A stretch of 64,000 nucleotides of DNA, taken from an uncultured bacterium (GTDB lineage: Bacteria; Cyanobacteriota; Vampirovibrionia; Gastranaerophilales; Gastranaerophilaceae). The number at the start of each line of letters is the position of its first letter. The stretch's first letter is position 1. The position numbers were made by a program, and so were the translations under genes. The notes under the pieces are model-generated. The model was not told the origin of the DNA and did no database searches. It saw only the letters and a program-made list of their open reading frames with translations. The DNA lies in contig CACWTN010000002.1 of assembly GCA_902763805.1 (NCBI GenBank), forward strand, positions 62,001 through 126,000. The letters are read 5' to 3'. This document shows positions 45,312 to 53,885 of the stretch, in pieces.

Positions 45312-46853
45312 TTATCCTTCAACTTTTTTCAGTGTCGGGAATGCAATTACGTCACGAATTGTAGGTGAGTTGGTAAGTAACATTACCAAACGGTCAATTC
45401 CCATACCCATACCGCCTGTCGGAGCTAAACCGTATTCAAGCGCATTGATATAATCTTCATCAATTGACATTGCTTCTTCATCACCGTTAGCTTTAGCAAG
45501 AGCCTGTGCCTCAAATCTGTGGCGCTGGTCTATTGGGTCAGTAAGTTCAGAGAATGCGTTTGCAAGTTCCCAGCCGTTAACTCTTGTTTCAAATCTTTCC
45601 GTTAACCTGTCGTTATCTCTGTGAACTTTTGCAAGCGGAGAGATTTCTCTCGGATAATCAATAATATGAACAGGCTGAATGAGTGAAGGTTCAACTTTTT
45701 CTTCAAATACTGCTTCAATAATTTGTCCCCAGTTCATTTGTTCATCAACTTCTACGTGAAGTTCTTTTGCTTTTTCAAAGGCTTCTTTTGCAGTAAAAAA
45801 TTCACCGAAATCAATGCCTGTTTTTTCCTTAATTCCGCCTATCATAGTTTTTCTGTCCCACGGAGGTGTTAAGTCGATTAAGTTATCGCCGTACTGAACC
45901 TTCATAGTTCCGAGAACTTCCTGCGCAACATAAGCTACAAGATTTTCAGTTAATGTCATCATTTCATTGTAATCAACATATGACTGATAAAGTTCTATCA
46001 TTGTAAACTCTGGGTTGTGACGTGTATCAATACCTTCGTTACGGAAACATCTTGAAAGTTCAAATATTTTGTCGTTCAAACCGCCGACCATAAGTCTTTT
46101 TAAGTGGAGTTCGGGAGCGATTCTTAAAGTCAAATCCATATCAAGGGCATTATGGTGAGTTATAAATGGTCTTGCGTTAGCACCTGATGCCTGTGTGTGA
46201 AGCATAGGAGTTTCAACTTCGATAAAACCTTTGTTGTATAAATATTCACGAACCTTTTGTATAATTAAACTTCTTTTGCGTAGTGTATCTCTTGTTGATT
46301 CGTTAACAATTAAGTCCAGATATCTCTGACGGTATTTTGTTTCTGTGTCAGACATATTGTGATAAGATTTTAAAGTTTCAAGTTTTTCTTCGCTGATTTG
46401 TTTATTCGGAAGCGGAAGCAATGACTTTGAAAGCATAGTAAATTCAGTTGCTTTTATTGACAGTTCGCCTCTGGGGGTTCTTCTGATGGTCCCCGTGAAA
46501 CCTAAAATATCGCCGATATCAACAAGTTTAAGAGTTTTAACCATATCAGGATCCATATTTTCTTTGTGAGAAAATATCTGGATTTTTCCCGTTGTATCCA
46601 TAAGGTCAATAAACATACCGGTGTTTCTTATTGCCATTACACGGCCTGCAACAGAATATTTATCTTCGGTTTCTTCGCCTGCCGGTAAATCTTTATATTT
46701 TTCCTGAAGTTCTGCAGCATTTGCATTTCTTTCAAACACATAAGGATAAGGATTTATTCCTTTATCTGCAAGGTCAGCAAGTTTTTGAATTCTTGTTTGT
46801 CTGATTTGTTCTTTTGCCGAATTTACCGGCTTTACGTGTTCTGTTGTTGTCAT
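45312..46853 (-). CDS. lysS: Lysyl-tRNA synthetase, class II
   Basis: 513 residues. An OB-fold anticodon-binding domain (~60-170, VAGRVMAIRNTGMFIDL) is followed by the class II core: motif 1 FIEVETPMLH, motif 2 FRNEGIDTRHNPEFTMIELY, motif 3 GLAPTGGMGMGIDRLVMLLT. Charges tRNA-Lys in the cytosol. Full length. Confidence 0.98.
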   Translation of the reverse strand: MTTTEHVKPVNSAKEQIRQTRIQKLADLADKGINPYPYVFERNANAAELQEKYKDLPAGEETEDKYSVAGRVMAIRNTGMFIDLMDTTGKIQIFSHKENMDPDMVKTLKLVDIGDILGFTGTIRRTPRGELSIKATEFTMLSKSLLPLPNKQISEEKLETLKSYHNMSDTETKYRQRYLDLIVNESTRDTLRKRSLIIQKVREYLYNKGFIEVETPMLHTQASGANARPFITHHNALDMDLTLRIAPELHLKRLMVGGLNDKIFELSRCFRNEGIDTRHNPEFTMIELYQSYVDYNEMMTLTENLVAYVAQEVLGTMKVQYGDNLIDLTPPWDRKTMIGGIKEKTGIDFGEFFTAKEAFEKAKELHVEVDEQMNWGQIIEAVFEEKVEPSLIQPVHIIDYPREISPLAKVHRDNDRLTERFETRVNGWELANAFSELTDPIDQRHRFEAQALAKANGDEEAMSIDEDYINALEYGLAPTGGMGMGIDRLVMLLTNSPTIRDVIAFPTLKKVEG

Positions 46854-46928
46854 TATCTCAAGTCCTCATTTTTTATTTATATTAACAATAATATGGTAAC
46901 ATAAACATATTTGTGTTAGCATACACGT

Positions 46929-47270
46929 ATGAAGATTTTATCACTGGCTAATGAAATAAGGAATGATGTAACCACCTCCGGTATGAAAATACGCAGGGCA
47001 ACTACAACAGGTTATAATATTGCCGACAGATCTGCAAAAATTCATAAACTTGGAAATTTTCGCAGATATCTGAGCATATCAAGAAGTGTCGGAAGTAAAA
47101 TAATAAAAAGCACTACAAGAAAAGAAATACCGTATGTTGCTGGAGCTATCGGTATGTTTATTCCGCTTCCTTTTGCCTGTCCTGTTATGATGGGACTTGG
47201 TTTTTTATTGGTAGGTCTTAGTAATTTCGCAGTCCGTAGGGACAAACAAAATTTGGATGTGAATGCTTAA
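46929..47270 (+). CDS. Small membrane orphan
   Basis: 113 residues. A basic N-terminal half (KIRRATTTGYNIADRSAKIHKLGNF) leads to one or two membrane segments (~70-103, VAGAIGMFIPLPFACPVMMGLGFLLVGLSNFAV). No signal peptidase site. Family not recognised. Its stop overlaps the convergent response-regulator gene by 4 nt. Confidence 0.6.
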   Translation: MKILSLANEIRNDVTTSGMKIRRATTTGYNIADRSAKIHKLGNFRRYLSISRSVGSKIIKSTTRKEIPYVAGAIGMFIPLPFACPVMMGLGFLLVGLSNFAVRRDKQNLDVNA

Positions 47271-47653
47271 CTGGCGAGCAGAGTTTTGTACGCTTCAAGA
47301 GAATGCATAGCGGTTGATTTCGGAAGATATTCAACTCCGTAGTGTTCCGCGATAAATTTTGACTGCATAGAAGCTGATATTATTATAATTTTCGTATTCA
47401 GATATGCCGGAAGATTTTTTGCCTGTTCAATAAGCCATTCACCTGCCATTTTCGGGGCATAATCATCCTCCATCTGCATGTCGGTAAGTATTATGTCAAA
47501 CGGGGCAGAATTGTGTTCAAGAAGCAAACTGTACCCTTCCTGTGCAGAATCGGCAGTTACTACAACCGTATCTTTCCCCAAAACTTCATAAACCGCCTGC
47601 GTATTATAATTTCTCCAGCCAAGCTGATCATCTGCTATAAGTATTTTTTTCAT
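47267..47653 (-). CDS. Stand-alone receiver-domain response regulator
   Basis: 128 residues, a single CheY-like receiver without output domain. Acidic pair D8/D9, phospho-acceptor D58 (IILTDMQ), conserved serine S93-95 region (IISAS) and K112 (LPKST). Last gene of a four-gene operon with the kinase at 48574-49911, its likely partner. ATG overlaps the aroH stop by 4 nt. Confidence 0.9.
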   Translation of the reverse strand: MKKILIADDQLGWRNYNTQAVYEVLGKDTVVVTADSAQEGYSLLLEHNSAPFDIILTDMQMEDDYAPKMAGEWLIEQAKNLPAYLNTKIIIISASMQSKFIAEHYGVEYLPKSTAMHSLEAYKTLLAS

Positions 47654-48000
47654 TTTCTTAAATCTTTTGCTCCGTCTAAGTACACAAACTCGGGCTCAAA
47701 ATTTTCACTGCAGTTTACAACGATAAGAACTCTGATGCATTTAGCAAGACCTGTCGGAACAGCCATTTCATTCATACACATCATTGGAACTTCTTTCCAT
47801 TTAAGATTTATTCTTGCATACTTTGCAGGAAAATCAGCATTTAAATCTTTTGTGACAGTAAAAATAACGTGAGATATGGTATCAACTTCTATGTTATTTT
47901 TTTCCAAAATTGTCTGCAAAAGTTTAATTGTAGCCGCACCTATCGCTTCCGGTGTATTTTCTTCTGCGGTTATTGCACCACGAATTCCTTTTGTAATCAT
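47650..48000 (-). CDS. aroH: Chorismate mutase, AroH type
   Basis: 116 residues, trimeric AroH fold as in Bacillus. ITKGIRGAITAEENTPEAIGAAT, VIFTVTKDLNADFPAKYAR and the conserved RVLIVVN are visible, including the active-site arginines. Converts chorismate to prephenate for Phe/Tyr. AGGAGG before ATG. Oddly placed between a Nudix gene and a receiver gene. Confidence 0.92.
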   Translation of the reverse strand: MITKGIRGAITAEENTPEAIGAATIKLLQTILEKNNIEVDTISHVIFTVTKDLNADFPAKYARINLKWKEVPMMCMNEMAVPTGLAKCIRVLIVVNCSENFEPEFVYLDGAKDLRK

Positions 48001-48010
48001 ATAAAACCTC

Positions 48011-48568
48011 CTAGTCAGTATTTTCTCTTAAATAAAATAAACCTGCAAGTGTTTGCGCAGCAATCACAGCGCCATTTTCTTCCTGCTCTCTGAGCCAGGG
48101 GTAAATATCTTTTATATTTACCAATACTCTGTCAACAATAACTCCGCCGTCATCAACAGGTTTCTGTATAATTTCGTACTTATTGATGTATGCAATTGCA
48201 ATCGTGCAGGTCTCAGATACACAGCCGGGAGAACTTGCCGCTCTGCGTGTTTTTATATCTATTCTGTCGGCTTTTAGTCCTGCTTCCTCAAGAAGTTCCG
48301 CTCTTATTGCGTCTTCAATACTTTCACCCTCTCTTTCGTCACCGACAAGTCCCGCAGGAACAGCAATTGAACGAGTTGCAATCCTTTCTGCAACAAGAGG
48401 AGGACGCTCTTCTATAATAAATAGAACCTTCTCTTTTTCAATTACGGGAACTATTATTACCACGTCTTTTGCGTTCGGTCTGTGAGCGTAAACCCAATCA
48501 TTTCCCGTTTTTGATTTTGTACTTTTCAACTGAAGATATTTAGTATCATATAAAATATTTTCGTTCAA
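48011..48568 (-). CDS. Nudix hydrolase (ADP-ribose pyrophosphatase-like)
   Basis: 185 residues, TTG start at 48568 with GGAG 11 nt upstream. Nudix box GLVGDEREGESIEDAIRAELLEEAGL (given here by its key parts GDE...AELLEEAGL) has the EExxEE-type metal residues, but alanine replaces the usual box arginine. Substrate probably an ADP-sugar or similar, not provable. Starts 6 nt after the kinase gene stop. Confidence 0.85.
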   Translation of the reverse strand: MNENILYDTKYLQLKSTKSKTGNDWVYAHRPNAKDVVIIVPVIEKEKVLFIIEERPPLVAERIATRSIAVPAGLVGDEREGESIEDAIRAELLEEAGLKADRIDIKTRRAASSPGCVSETCTIAIAYINKYEIIQKPVDDGGVIVDRVLVNIKDIYPWLREQEENGAVIAAQTLAGLFYLRENTD

Positions 48569-48573
48569 AACTT

Positions 48574-49911
48574 TTATTCTCCAATATAAATATTATCATT
48601 TGAACCTGCCGGAATTTTGACAGAAAACTCCGTATATTCGTTTTCTACACTTTCAACTGTCAAATCCCCGCCATGTGCTTTTGCAATTTGGAAAGACAGG
48701 AACAAACCCAAACCTGTGCCAATTTTTCTGAATTTTTTTGCCGCAGAATAATACTTGTTAAAAATCTTTCCGATGTCCTCTTTTGATATGCCTTTTCCGT
48801 AATCTTTTACCTTTATTACAATATATTTAGGAATTTCACCTATTGATATTTCTATTGGCGATTTAGATTCACTGTATGATATAGCGTTTTGGATAAGGTT
48901 TTTGATAACTCTTTTCAGCTGAACTCTGTCAGCCAAAACCCTTATATCTCTTGAGGAGTTTAAACGTAAAACGTTTTTTGACTTATCTGCTATCGGACGC
49001 ATCTCATTAATAATTTCTTCTATAAAACCTTGAAGCATGATGTTTTCACGGTAAAGCCTTATCGTTTGGTTTCTGTACTTATACGTATCAAGTACAATTT
49101 GCACCAAGTCGAGGAGTTCTCTGTTTGAAGCCTGCATGTTTTTAAGAGCAATCTCCTGTTTCTCTGTCACTTTACCGAAACTTTCATTCAAAAACAATTC
49201 GAGCATGTTTGTTTCCGCAATAATAGGAACTTTTAAATCATGTGTAAGAGTTGCAACAAAATCTTCCTTCAGGTTTTCAAGCTCTTTTTGGTCAGTAACA
49301 TTCTTTAACACTATAACATAGCGTTTTTTCTTATCTTCCAGTTTCAGCTCAACCGTACTTGCGGAAAAAACTGAAGTTCTGTCCGTAAAAACAGTAACTT
49401 CCGTTTCATCCAAATCAAAAAATGTGGTATTGGCAGGTATTCCCACGTAGTCTGTTAATAATTCACCAATAAGATGGCTTCCTTCTGTTTCAAACCATTT
49501 GCTGATTTTTGCGGTTGTTCTGAGAATCCTCAGGTTTTCATCGACAACAGCAAGCCCGTCTGACAATGAGTTAATAACTGCTTCCAGCAGTTTATTTTGT
49601 CTGTGAAGTTCTGTTTGGGTTTCTGCAACCATATTTTCTCTGTCGTGCAGAGTTTCAATCATTCGGTTTAAGCTCTCTGCCAAAGGTTCTGAATTAGGCA
49701 GTTCCGCTTTTTCAATCTTCTTTGTCAAATCGCCGTAACGAACTGAGTTGATTGTTTTTGTAACCGCACCAAGATAATCATTTATTTTAAGCCAGCTTTT
49801 GGACGTGCGTCTTGCCGATACAAACAGAGTTATCAAAATAATTAATACAATTGCATTAATAACATGGATATATAAGAAATTCCCTGCCGTTATTCCGCTT
49901 AAAAACTCCAT
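48574..49911 (-). CDS. Membrane sensor histidine kinase
   Basis: 445 residues. One N-terminal membrane helix (~13-33), a HAMP-like/helical linker, a PAS domain (~110-205, LEAVINSLSDGLAVVDENLRIL), HisKA with phospho-histidine H224 (ATLTHDLKVPI), and HATPase with N box NLIQNAISYS, G1 KDYGKGIS, F box IFNKYYSAAKKF and G2 GTGLGLFLS. Class I kinase with intracellular PAS sensing. First gene of kinase-Nudix-aroH-receiver operon. Confidence 0.93.
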   Translation of the reverse strand: MEFLSGITAGNFLYIHVINAIVLIILITLFVSARRTSKSWLKINDYLGAVTKTINSVRYGDLTKKIEKAELPNSEPLAESLNRMIETLHDRENMVAETQTELHRQNKLLEAVINSLSDGLAVVDENLRILRTTAKISKWFETEGSHLIGELLTDYVGIPANTTFFDLDETEVTVFTDRTSVFSASTVELKLEDKKKRYVIVLKNVTDQKELENLKEDFVATLTHDLKVPIIAETNMLELFLNESFGKVTEKQEIALKNMQASNRELLDLVQIVLDTYKYRNQTIRLYRENIMLQGFIEEIINEMRPIADKSKNVLRLNSSRDIRVLADRVQLKRVIKNLIQNAISYSESKSPIEISIGEIPKYIVIKVKDYGKGISKEDIGKIFNKYYSAAKKFRKIGTGLGLFLSFQIAKAHGGDLTVESVENEYTEFSVKIPAGSNDNIYIGE

Positions 49912-50023
49912 ACTTATTCAGTTCCTTTTTTTTTTGATACGTTACAAAATACTAAGAAATATAACTAAATTTCACCACATTTTATTTTTATGATATAATT
50001 ATAACAGATAAAAGGTAAGTTGA

Positions 50024-50833
50024 ATGAAAAAGATTTTCGGGATATTTTTGGGAGCTGTGTGTTGGGTTAACGTCCTGACTGTTTGTGCTGCAGAAAAGTT
50101 TGAAGTTCTTCCCGACTTACCTGAACCGTTGTCGGCAGCACAGGCTTCATCAATTTCAACAACAGCTGATTCCGCCAATACGTTAACACAAAATGTCGGT
50201 CAGGAACCGAATTTTATGTCAGTAATCTTTTCATTAGTATTTGTTATTCTGCTTATCTATGCAACGGGAATTATTTATGCGAAGCTCAACAAAGCGGGAC
50301 TTAAAACCCTTAAAAAACACATGGGTGATACGGATGATTCCAGAGTTACCGTAATTTCAACAACGCCTTTAGGCAGTAACAAAACACTGCACGTTGTTGA
50401 ATTGAACGGAAAACGCATGCTTCTCGGAGCTTCTGCAAATTCAATTGACCTCATTAAAGATTTGGGAACATATCCGCCCCCTGAAGTCGAAGAAGGTGAA
50501 TTCTCAAAAATTGAAATTCCGAATATAAGAATTCCGAAAATTGAAATTCCAAAGATAGAATTTCCCAATATTGGTTTTACAAGAGCATCCAAAAAGGCAG
50601 ATACTGAGGAAAATACTCAGACTGAAGTTAACAATGAAAAGGAATATGATGAAGATTTTGTTATCTCGGATATCTATGAAGATAATTCGGATGGCATTAT
50701 AGATAAACTGTTTACTCCGCCAAACCAGCAAAAAGAAGATGCTGCCGAAGTAAAACAGGAAAACGGCTCAAAAGAAAAAGTTCTGCATTCTGTTGACCCT
50801 GATGACTATGCTTTGTATAAAAAGTATCTGTAG
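50024..50833 (+). CDS. fliO: FliO-like flagellar export protein with IPKIE repeats
   Basis: 269 residues. Signal peptide (1-23), then a membrane helix (~66-88, VIFSLVFVILLIYATGIIYA) and the FliO pattern VTVISTTPLGSNKTLHVVELNGKRMLLGASANSIDLIKDL (~110-150). FliO helps assemble FliPQR at the flagellar export gate. After it comes a short repeat IEIP-NIRIP-KIEIP-KIEFP-NIG (~167-187) and an acidic cytoplasmic tail, longer than usual for FliO. No other flagellar genes are here. Followed by a NeuB-like gene 31 nt later. Confidence 0.75.
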   Translation: MKKIFGIFLGAVCWVNVLTVCAAEKFEVLPDLPEPLSAAQASSISTTADSANTLTQNVGQEPNFMSVIFSLVFVILLIYATGIIYAKLNKAGLKTLKKHMGDTDDSRVTVISTTPLGSNKTLHVVELNGKRMLLGASANSIDLIKDLGTYPPPEVEEGEFSKIEIPNIRIPKIEIPKIEFPNIGFTRASKKADTEENTQTEVNNEKEYDEDFVISDIYEDNSDGIIDKLFTPPNQQKEDAAEVKQENGSKEKVLHSVDPDDYALYKKYL

Positions 50834-50864
50834 TCTTGTGGTTATGTTTTAAAGAGGAGTTAAA

Positions 50865-51734
50865 ATGAAAAAAACTGTCACAATAAAAAACAAAAAAATC
50901 GGAGACGGATTTCCGTGTTTTATTATTGCGGAAATAGGGATTAATCATAACGGTTCTATAGATTTGGCAAAGAAAATGATAGATATCGCTATCACTACCG
51001 GTTGTGATGCGGTTAAGTTCCAAAAAAGAACCATAGAAGTTGTTTATACTCCGGAAGAACTTGCAAAAGAAAGAAAAAGTGTATTCGGCAATACAAACGG
51101 GGATTTGAAACGCGGACTGGAGTTCGGAGTAAAAGAATATAAAGAAATCGACAGATATTGTAAAGATAAAGGTATTATCTGGTTTGCATCATGCTGGGAC
51201 GAAAATTCTGTTGATTTTATTGAAAGGTTTGATCCGCCCTGCTATAAAATTGCATCAGCATCTCTTACGGATGATAATCTTTTGAAACATACAAAATCAA
51301 AAGGTAAACCGATTATATTATCAACAGGCATGAGTACAATGAAACAGATTAAACACGCAGTTTCAATTCTGGGAGAAGATAATCTGGTTCTTATGCACTG
51401 CACGTCAACATATCCGTCAAATGCGGAAGAAACAAATCTTAGAGTAATTTCTGAATGGAAAAATGAGTTTTCATGTCCAATTGGTTATTCGGGACATGAA
51501 AGAGGTATTACTCCGTCAGTGCTGGCAGTTGCAATGGGTGCAAATGCTGTTGAACGCCATATAACGATAGACAGAACTAACTGGGGATCTGATCAGGCAG
51601 CAAGTTTAGAAACGGCAGGACTTTATCACATGGTTCGTGATATAAGACAAACTCCGATTTTGCTGGGTGACGGTAAAAAGGTTGTTTACCCGAGAGAATT
51701 GCCGATTATAGATAAATTACGCAGGGTTAAGTAA
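50865..51734 (+). CDS. NeuB-family nonulosonate (phosphate) synthase
   Basis: 289 residues. TIM barrel: IIAEIGINHNG, AVKFQKR, FDPPCYKIASASLTD, ILSTGMST, HCTSTYP, GYSGHERG and AVERHITIDR are NeuB signatures. The C-terminal SAF/antifreeze domain present in most NeuB, LegI and PseI proteins is missing (length 289 against ~340). It condenses phosphoenolpyruvate with a hexosamine or mannose derivative. The next gene is a KdsC-like phosphatase, so the product may be a 9-phosphate. AGAGGAG precedes ATG. Confidence 0.85.
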   Translation: MKKTVTIKNKKIGDGFPCFIIAEIGINHNGSIDLAKKMIDIAITTGCDAVKFQKRTIEVVYTPEELAKERKSVFGNTNGDLKRGLEFGVKEYKEIDRYCKDKGIIWFASCWDENSVDFIERFDPPCYKIASASLTDDNLLKHTKSKGKPIILSTGMSTMKQIKHAVSILGEDNLVLMHCTSTYPSNAEETNLRVISEWKNEFSCPIGYSGHERGITPSVLAVAMGANAVERHITIDRTNWGSDQAASLETAGLYHMVRDIRQTPILLGDGKKVVYPRELPIIDKLRRVK

Positions 51735-51736
51735 GA

Positions 51737-52222
51737 ATGGCAATAAAGTTACCTAAAACAATTAAATTTATAATAACCGATTTTGACGGAGTTTGTACTG
51801 ACAACTGTGTTTATATTGATGCAGACGGGAATATGTCAAGAAAAGTTAATTTTAAAGACATTATGGGTTTTAGTCTGCTGAAGAAAAACGGATATAAAGT
51901 AGGTATAATTTCAGGAGAAAAAAATTCCGCCATAGAAAAAGTTCAGGCGACTTTTAATATTGATGAGGTTCATCAGGATATCAGAATAAAACTTGATGTT
52001 GTTAAATCAATTGTCGAAAAGTATAATCTGAAAGACGACGAGTTTTTATACATTGGAGATGATGTAAACGATTACGATTCATTATGCTTTGCCAAATACA
52101 GAATCACCGTTCCTGATGCAGTTCAGAAAATCAAAGACATAGAGGGAATACAGGTTACTGACAAAAGAGGCGGAGAAGGCGCCTTCAGAGAAGTTGTTGA
52201 TGCAGTGCTGAATGCAGAATAA
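51737..52222 (+). CDS. KdsC-like HAD phosphatase
   Basis: 161 residues, C0 HAD family without cap. DFDGVCTDN holds the nucleophile, ISGEKN motif II, GDDVNDYDS motif IV. Family acts on Kdo-8-P, or on sialic/KDN 9-phosphates in Bacteroides-type pathways. Its position 2 nt after the NeuB-like gene argues for a nonulosonate phosphate substrate; Kdo-8-P (kdsA is at 5979) remains possible. Confidence 0.85.
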   Translation: MAIKLPKTIKFIITDFDGVCTDNCVYIDADGNMSRKVNFKDIMGFSLLKKNGYKVGIISGEKNSAIEKVQATFNIDEVHQDIRIKLDVVKSIVEKYNLKDDEFLYIGDDVNDYDSLCFAKYRITVPDAVQKIKDIEGIQVTDKRGGEGAFREVVDAVLNAE

Positions 52223-52242
52223 ATTTTTCTTTTAAACGGCAG

Positions 52243-53481
52243 CTATACTGCGCAGATATAAGCATCAATATCTTCCTGCGTATTCATCTCTGTTGCACAA
52301 ACCAGTATTCTGTTTTTATCAAGCTTAATACCGCCTAAAATATTTGCATCTTTTAGTTTTTTAAGGAATAAATCGGAATCAGAAACTTCTATAACGAATT
52401 CATTATAGAACGCACTATTAAGAGTTTTTATACCTTTTTCCGCAAGTTTTTCTGATAGTCTGTGAGCGTTATTTGCACAAATAATACCTGTTTCTTTAAA
52501 TCCTTTTTCCCCGATAAGACTTAAATACAGCGTTGCGGATAAAGCAATTAATGACTGATTTGAACAAATGTTACTGGTTGCTTTTTCTCTTTTAATATGC
52601 TGTTCTCTAGTCTGAATTGTCAGTGTAAATGCCTGTTTTCCGTCAGCATCAAGGGTTCTTCCGACAAGTCTTCCCGGCATTTGACGCATATACTGTTCTT
52701 TGCAGGCTATATATCCGGCATGTGGTCCGCCAAAATTAACAGGAATACCCAAAGCTTGGATATCTCCTACAGTAATATCCGCTTCAACTGGCGGTTTTAT
52801 AACAGAAAGTGCTGACAGATTTGCACATACGATAAATACTGTGTCTGGTTTAACGAGAGTTTCAATCTCTCCGTAATAATCCGGGTACTGAACCAGTACA
52901 CAGCAGCCGTCAGATACATTTTGCGGAAGTTCGTCAAACCATGCAAGTTCAATATTCTGAGCCCAAGCATAAGTTTTAATAACTTCTTTGTATTCCGGGT
53001 TAAGCTTGTTTGACACGTATGCCTTATTAAATTTGCCTCTTGATATACGGTGTGCCATAAGAATTGCTTCAGCGCAGGCAGAACCTCCGTCATACATTGA
53101 TGCATTTGCGATGTCCATACCTGTTATTCTTGATATCATTGTCTGATATTCGTAAATTATCTGTAATGTTCCCTGCGAGATTTCAGGCTGATAAGGCGTA
53201 TATGCTGTTAAAAACTCAAATCTTTGTGCGACATAATTAACAGCCGCCGGAATAAATTTGTTATAAACTCCACCGCCCAGAAAAGATATGTATTCCGTCT
53301 TGTTTTTCTTCGCAAGAGATTTGACTTTCCGCTGTGTTTCAAGCTCGCTTAACGGGTTTTCCATATTAAATCCGTCAAACTTTACAGGAATTTGCCTGAA
53401 TAAATCATCAGTGGTTTTCATATTTAGTGATGATAACATCTCTTGTCTGGTATCATCGGTATGTGCAATAAAATTTTTCAT
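52243..53481 (-). CDS. gcvPA: Glycine dehydrogenase (decarboxylating) subunit 1
   Basis: 412 residues. FLGGGVYNKFIPAAVNYVAQRFEFLTAYTPYQPEISQGTLQ is the GcvPA start region; NASMYDGGSA and GIPVNFGGPHAGY are conserved. GcvPA and GcvPB together form the PLP P-protein of the glycine cleavage system. gcvPB, which usually follows, is absent here; the next gene is convergent. Starts 2 nt after gcvH. Confidence 0.95.
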   Translation of the reverse strand: MKNFIAHTDDTRQEMLSSLNMKTTDDLFRQIPVKFDGFNMENPLSELETQRKVKSLAKKNKTEYISFLGGGVYNKFIPAAVNYVAQRFEFLTAYTPYQPEISQGTLQIIYEYQTMISRITGMDIANASMYDGGSACAEAILMAHRISRGKFNKAYVSNKLNPEYKEVIKTYAWAQNIELAWFDELPQNVSDGCCVLVQYPDYYGEIETLVKPDTVFIVCANLSALSVIKPPVEADITVGDIQALGIPVNFGGPHAGYIACKEQYMRQMPGRLVGRTLDADGKQAFTLTIQTREQHIKREKATSNICSNQSLIALSATLYLSLIGEKGFKETGIICANNAHRLSEKLAEKGIKTLNSAFYNEFVIEVSDSDLFLKKLKDANILGGIKLDKNRILVCATEMNTQEDIDAYICAV

Positions 53482-53483
53482 TC

Positions 53484-53858
53484 TTATTCAACTTCTTCTT
53501 TGTAATCGGAATAATCCAGTAAATCGGCAAGCTCAACCTGATCTGCTTTTGAATCAATTTTTACAAGCCATTTGTCTGCATAATTTTCGTCATTCAAAAG
53601 TTCAGGACTATTTGCAATTTCTTCATTAATTTCAACAACCTTGCCTGATATCGGCATATAAATTTCAGATGCTGCCTTAACGGATTCAATGGTTGCAAAA
53701 ACTTCTCCCTTTGCAAATTCTGCTTCTGTTTCGGGAAGCTCTACAAATACGATATCACCAAGCTGGTCAATGGCATAATCTGTAATTCCTACTTCATATA
53801 CACCGTCTTTTTCAAGTATGTATTCGTGAGTTTTTGTGCAAAGCATATTCTCATCCAT
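53484..53858 (-). CDS. gcvH: Glycine cleavage H-protein
   Basis: 124 residues. Lipoyl-lysine K61 in ATIESVKAASEIY; GDIVFVELPE and VNEELxxxPELLN-type segments (EINEEIANSPELLNDENYADKWLV) match the family. Shuttles the aminomethyl group between P, T and L proteins. AAGGAG before ATG. Confidence 0.97.
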   Translation of the reverse strand: MDENMLCTKTHEYILEKDGVYEVGITDYAIDQLGDIVFVELPETEAEFAKGEVFATIESVKAASEIYMPISGKVVEINEEIANSPELLNDENYADKWLVKIDSKADQVELADLLDYSDYKEEVE

Positions 53859-53885
53859 AAGTTTTTCTCCTTATATATTGTTATA

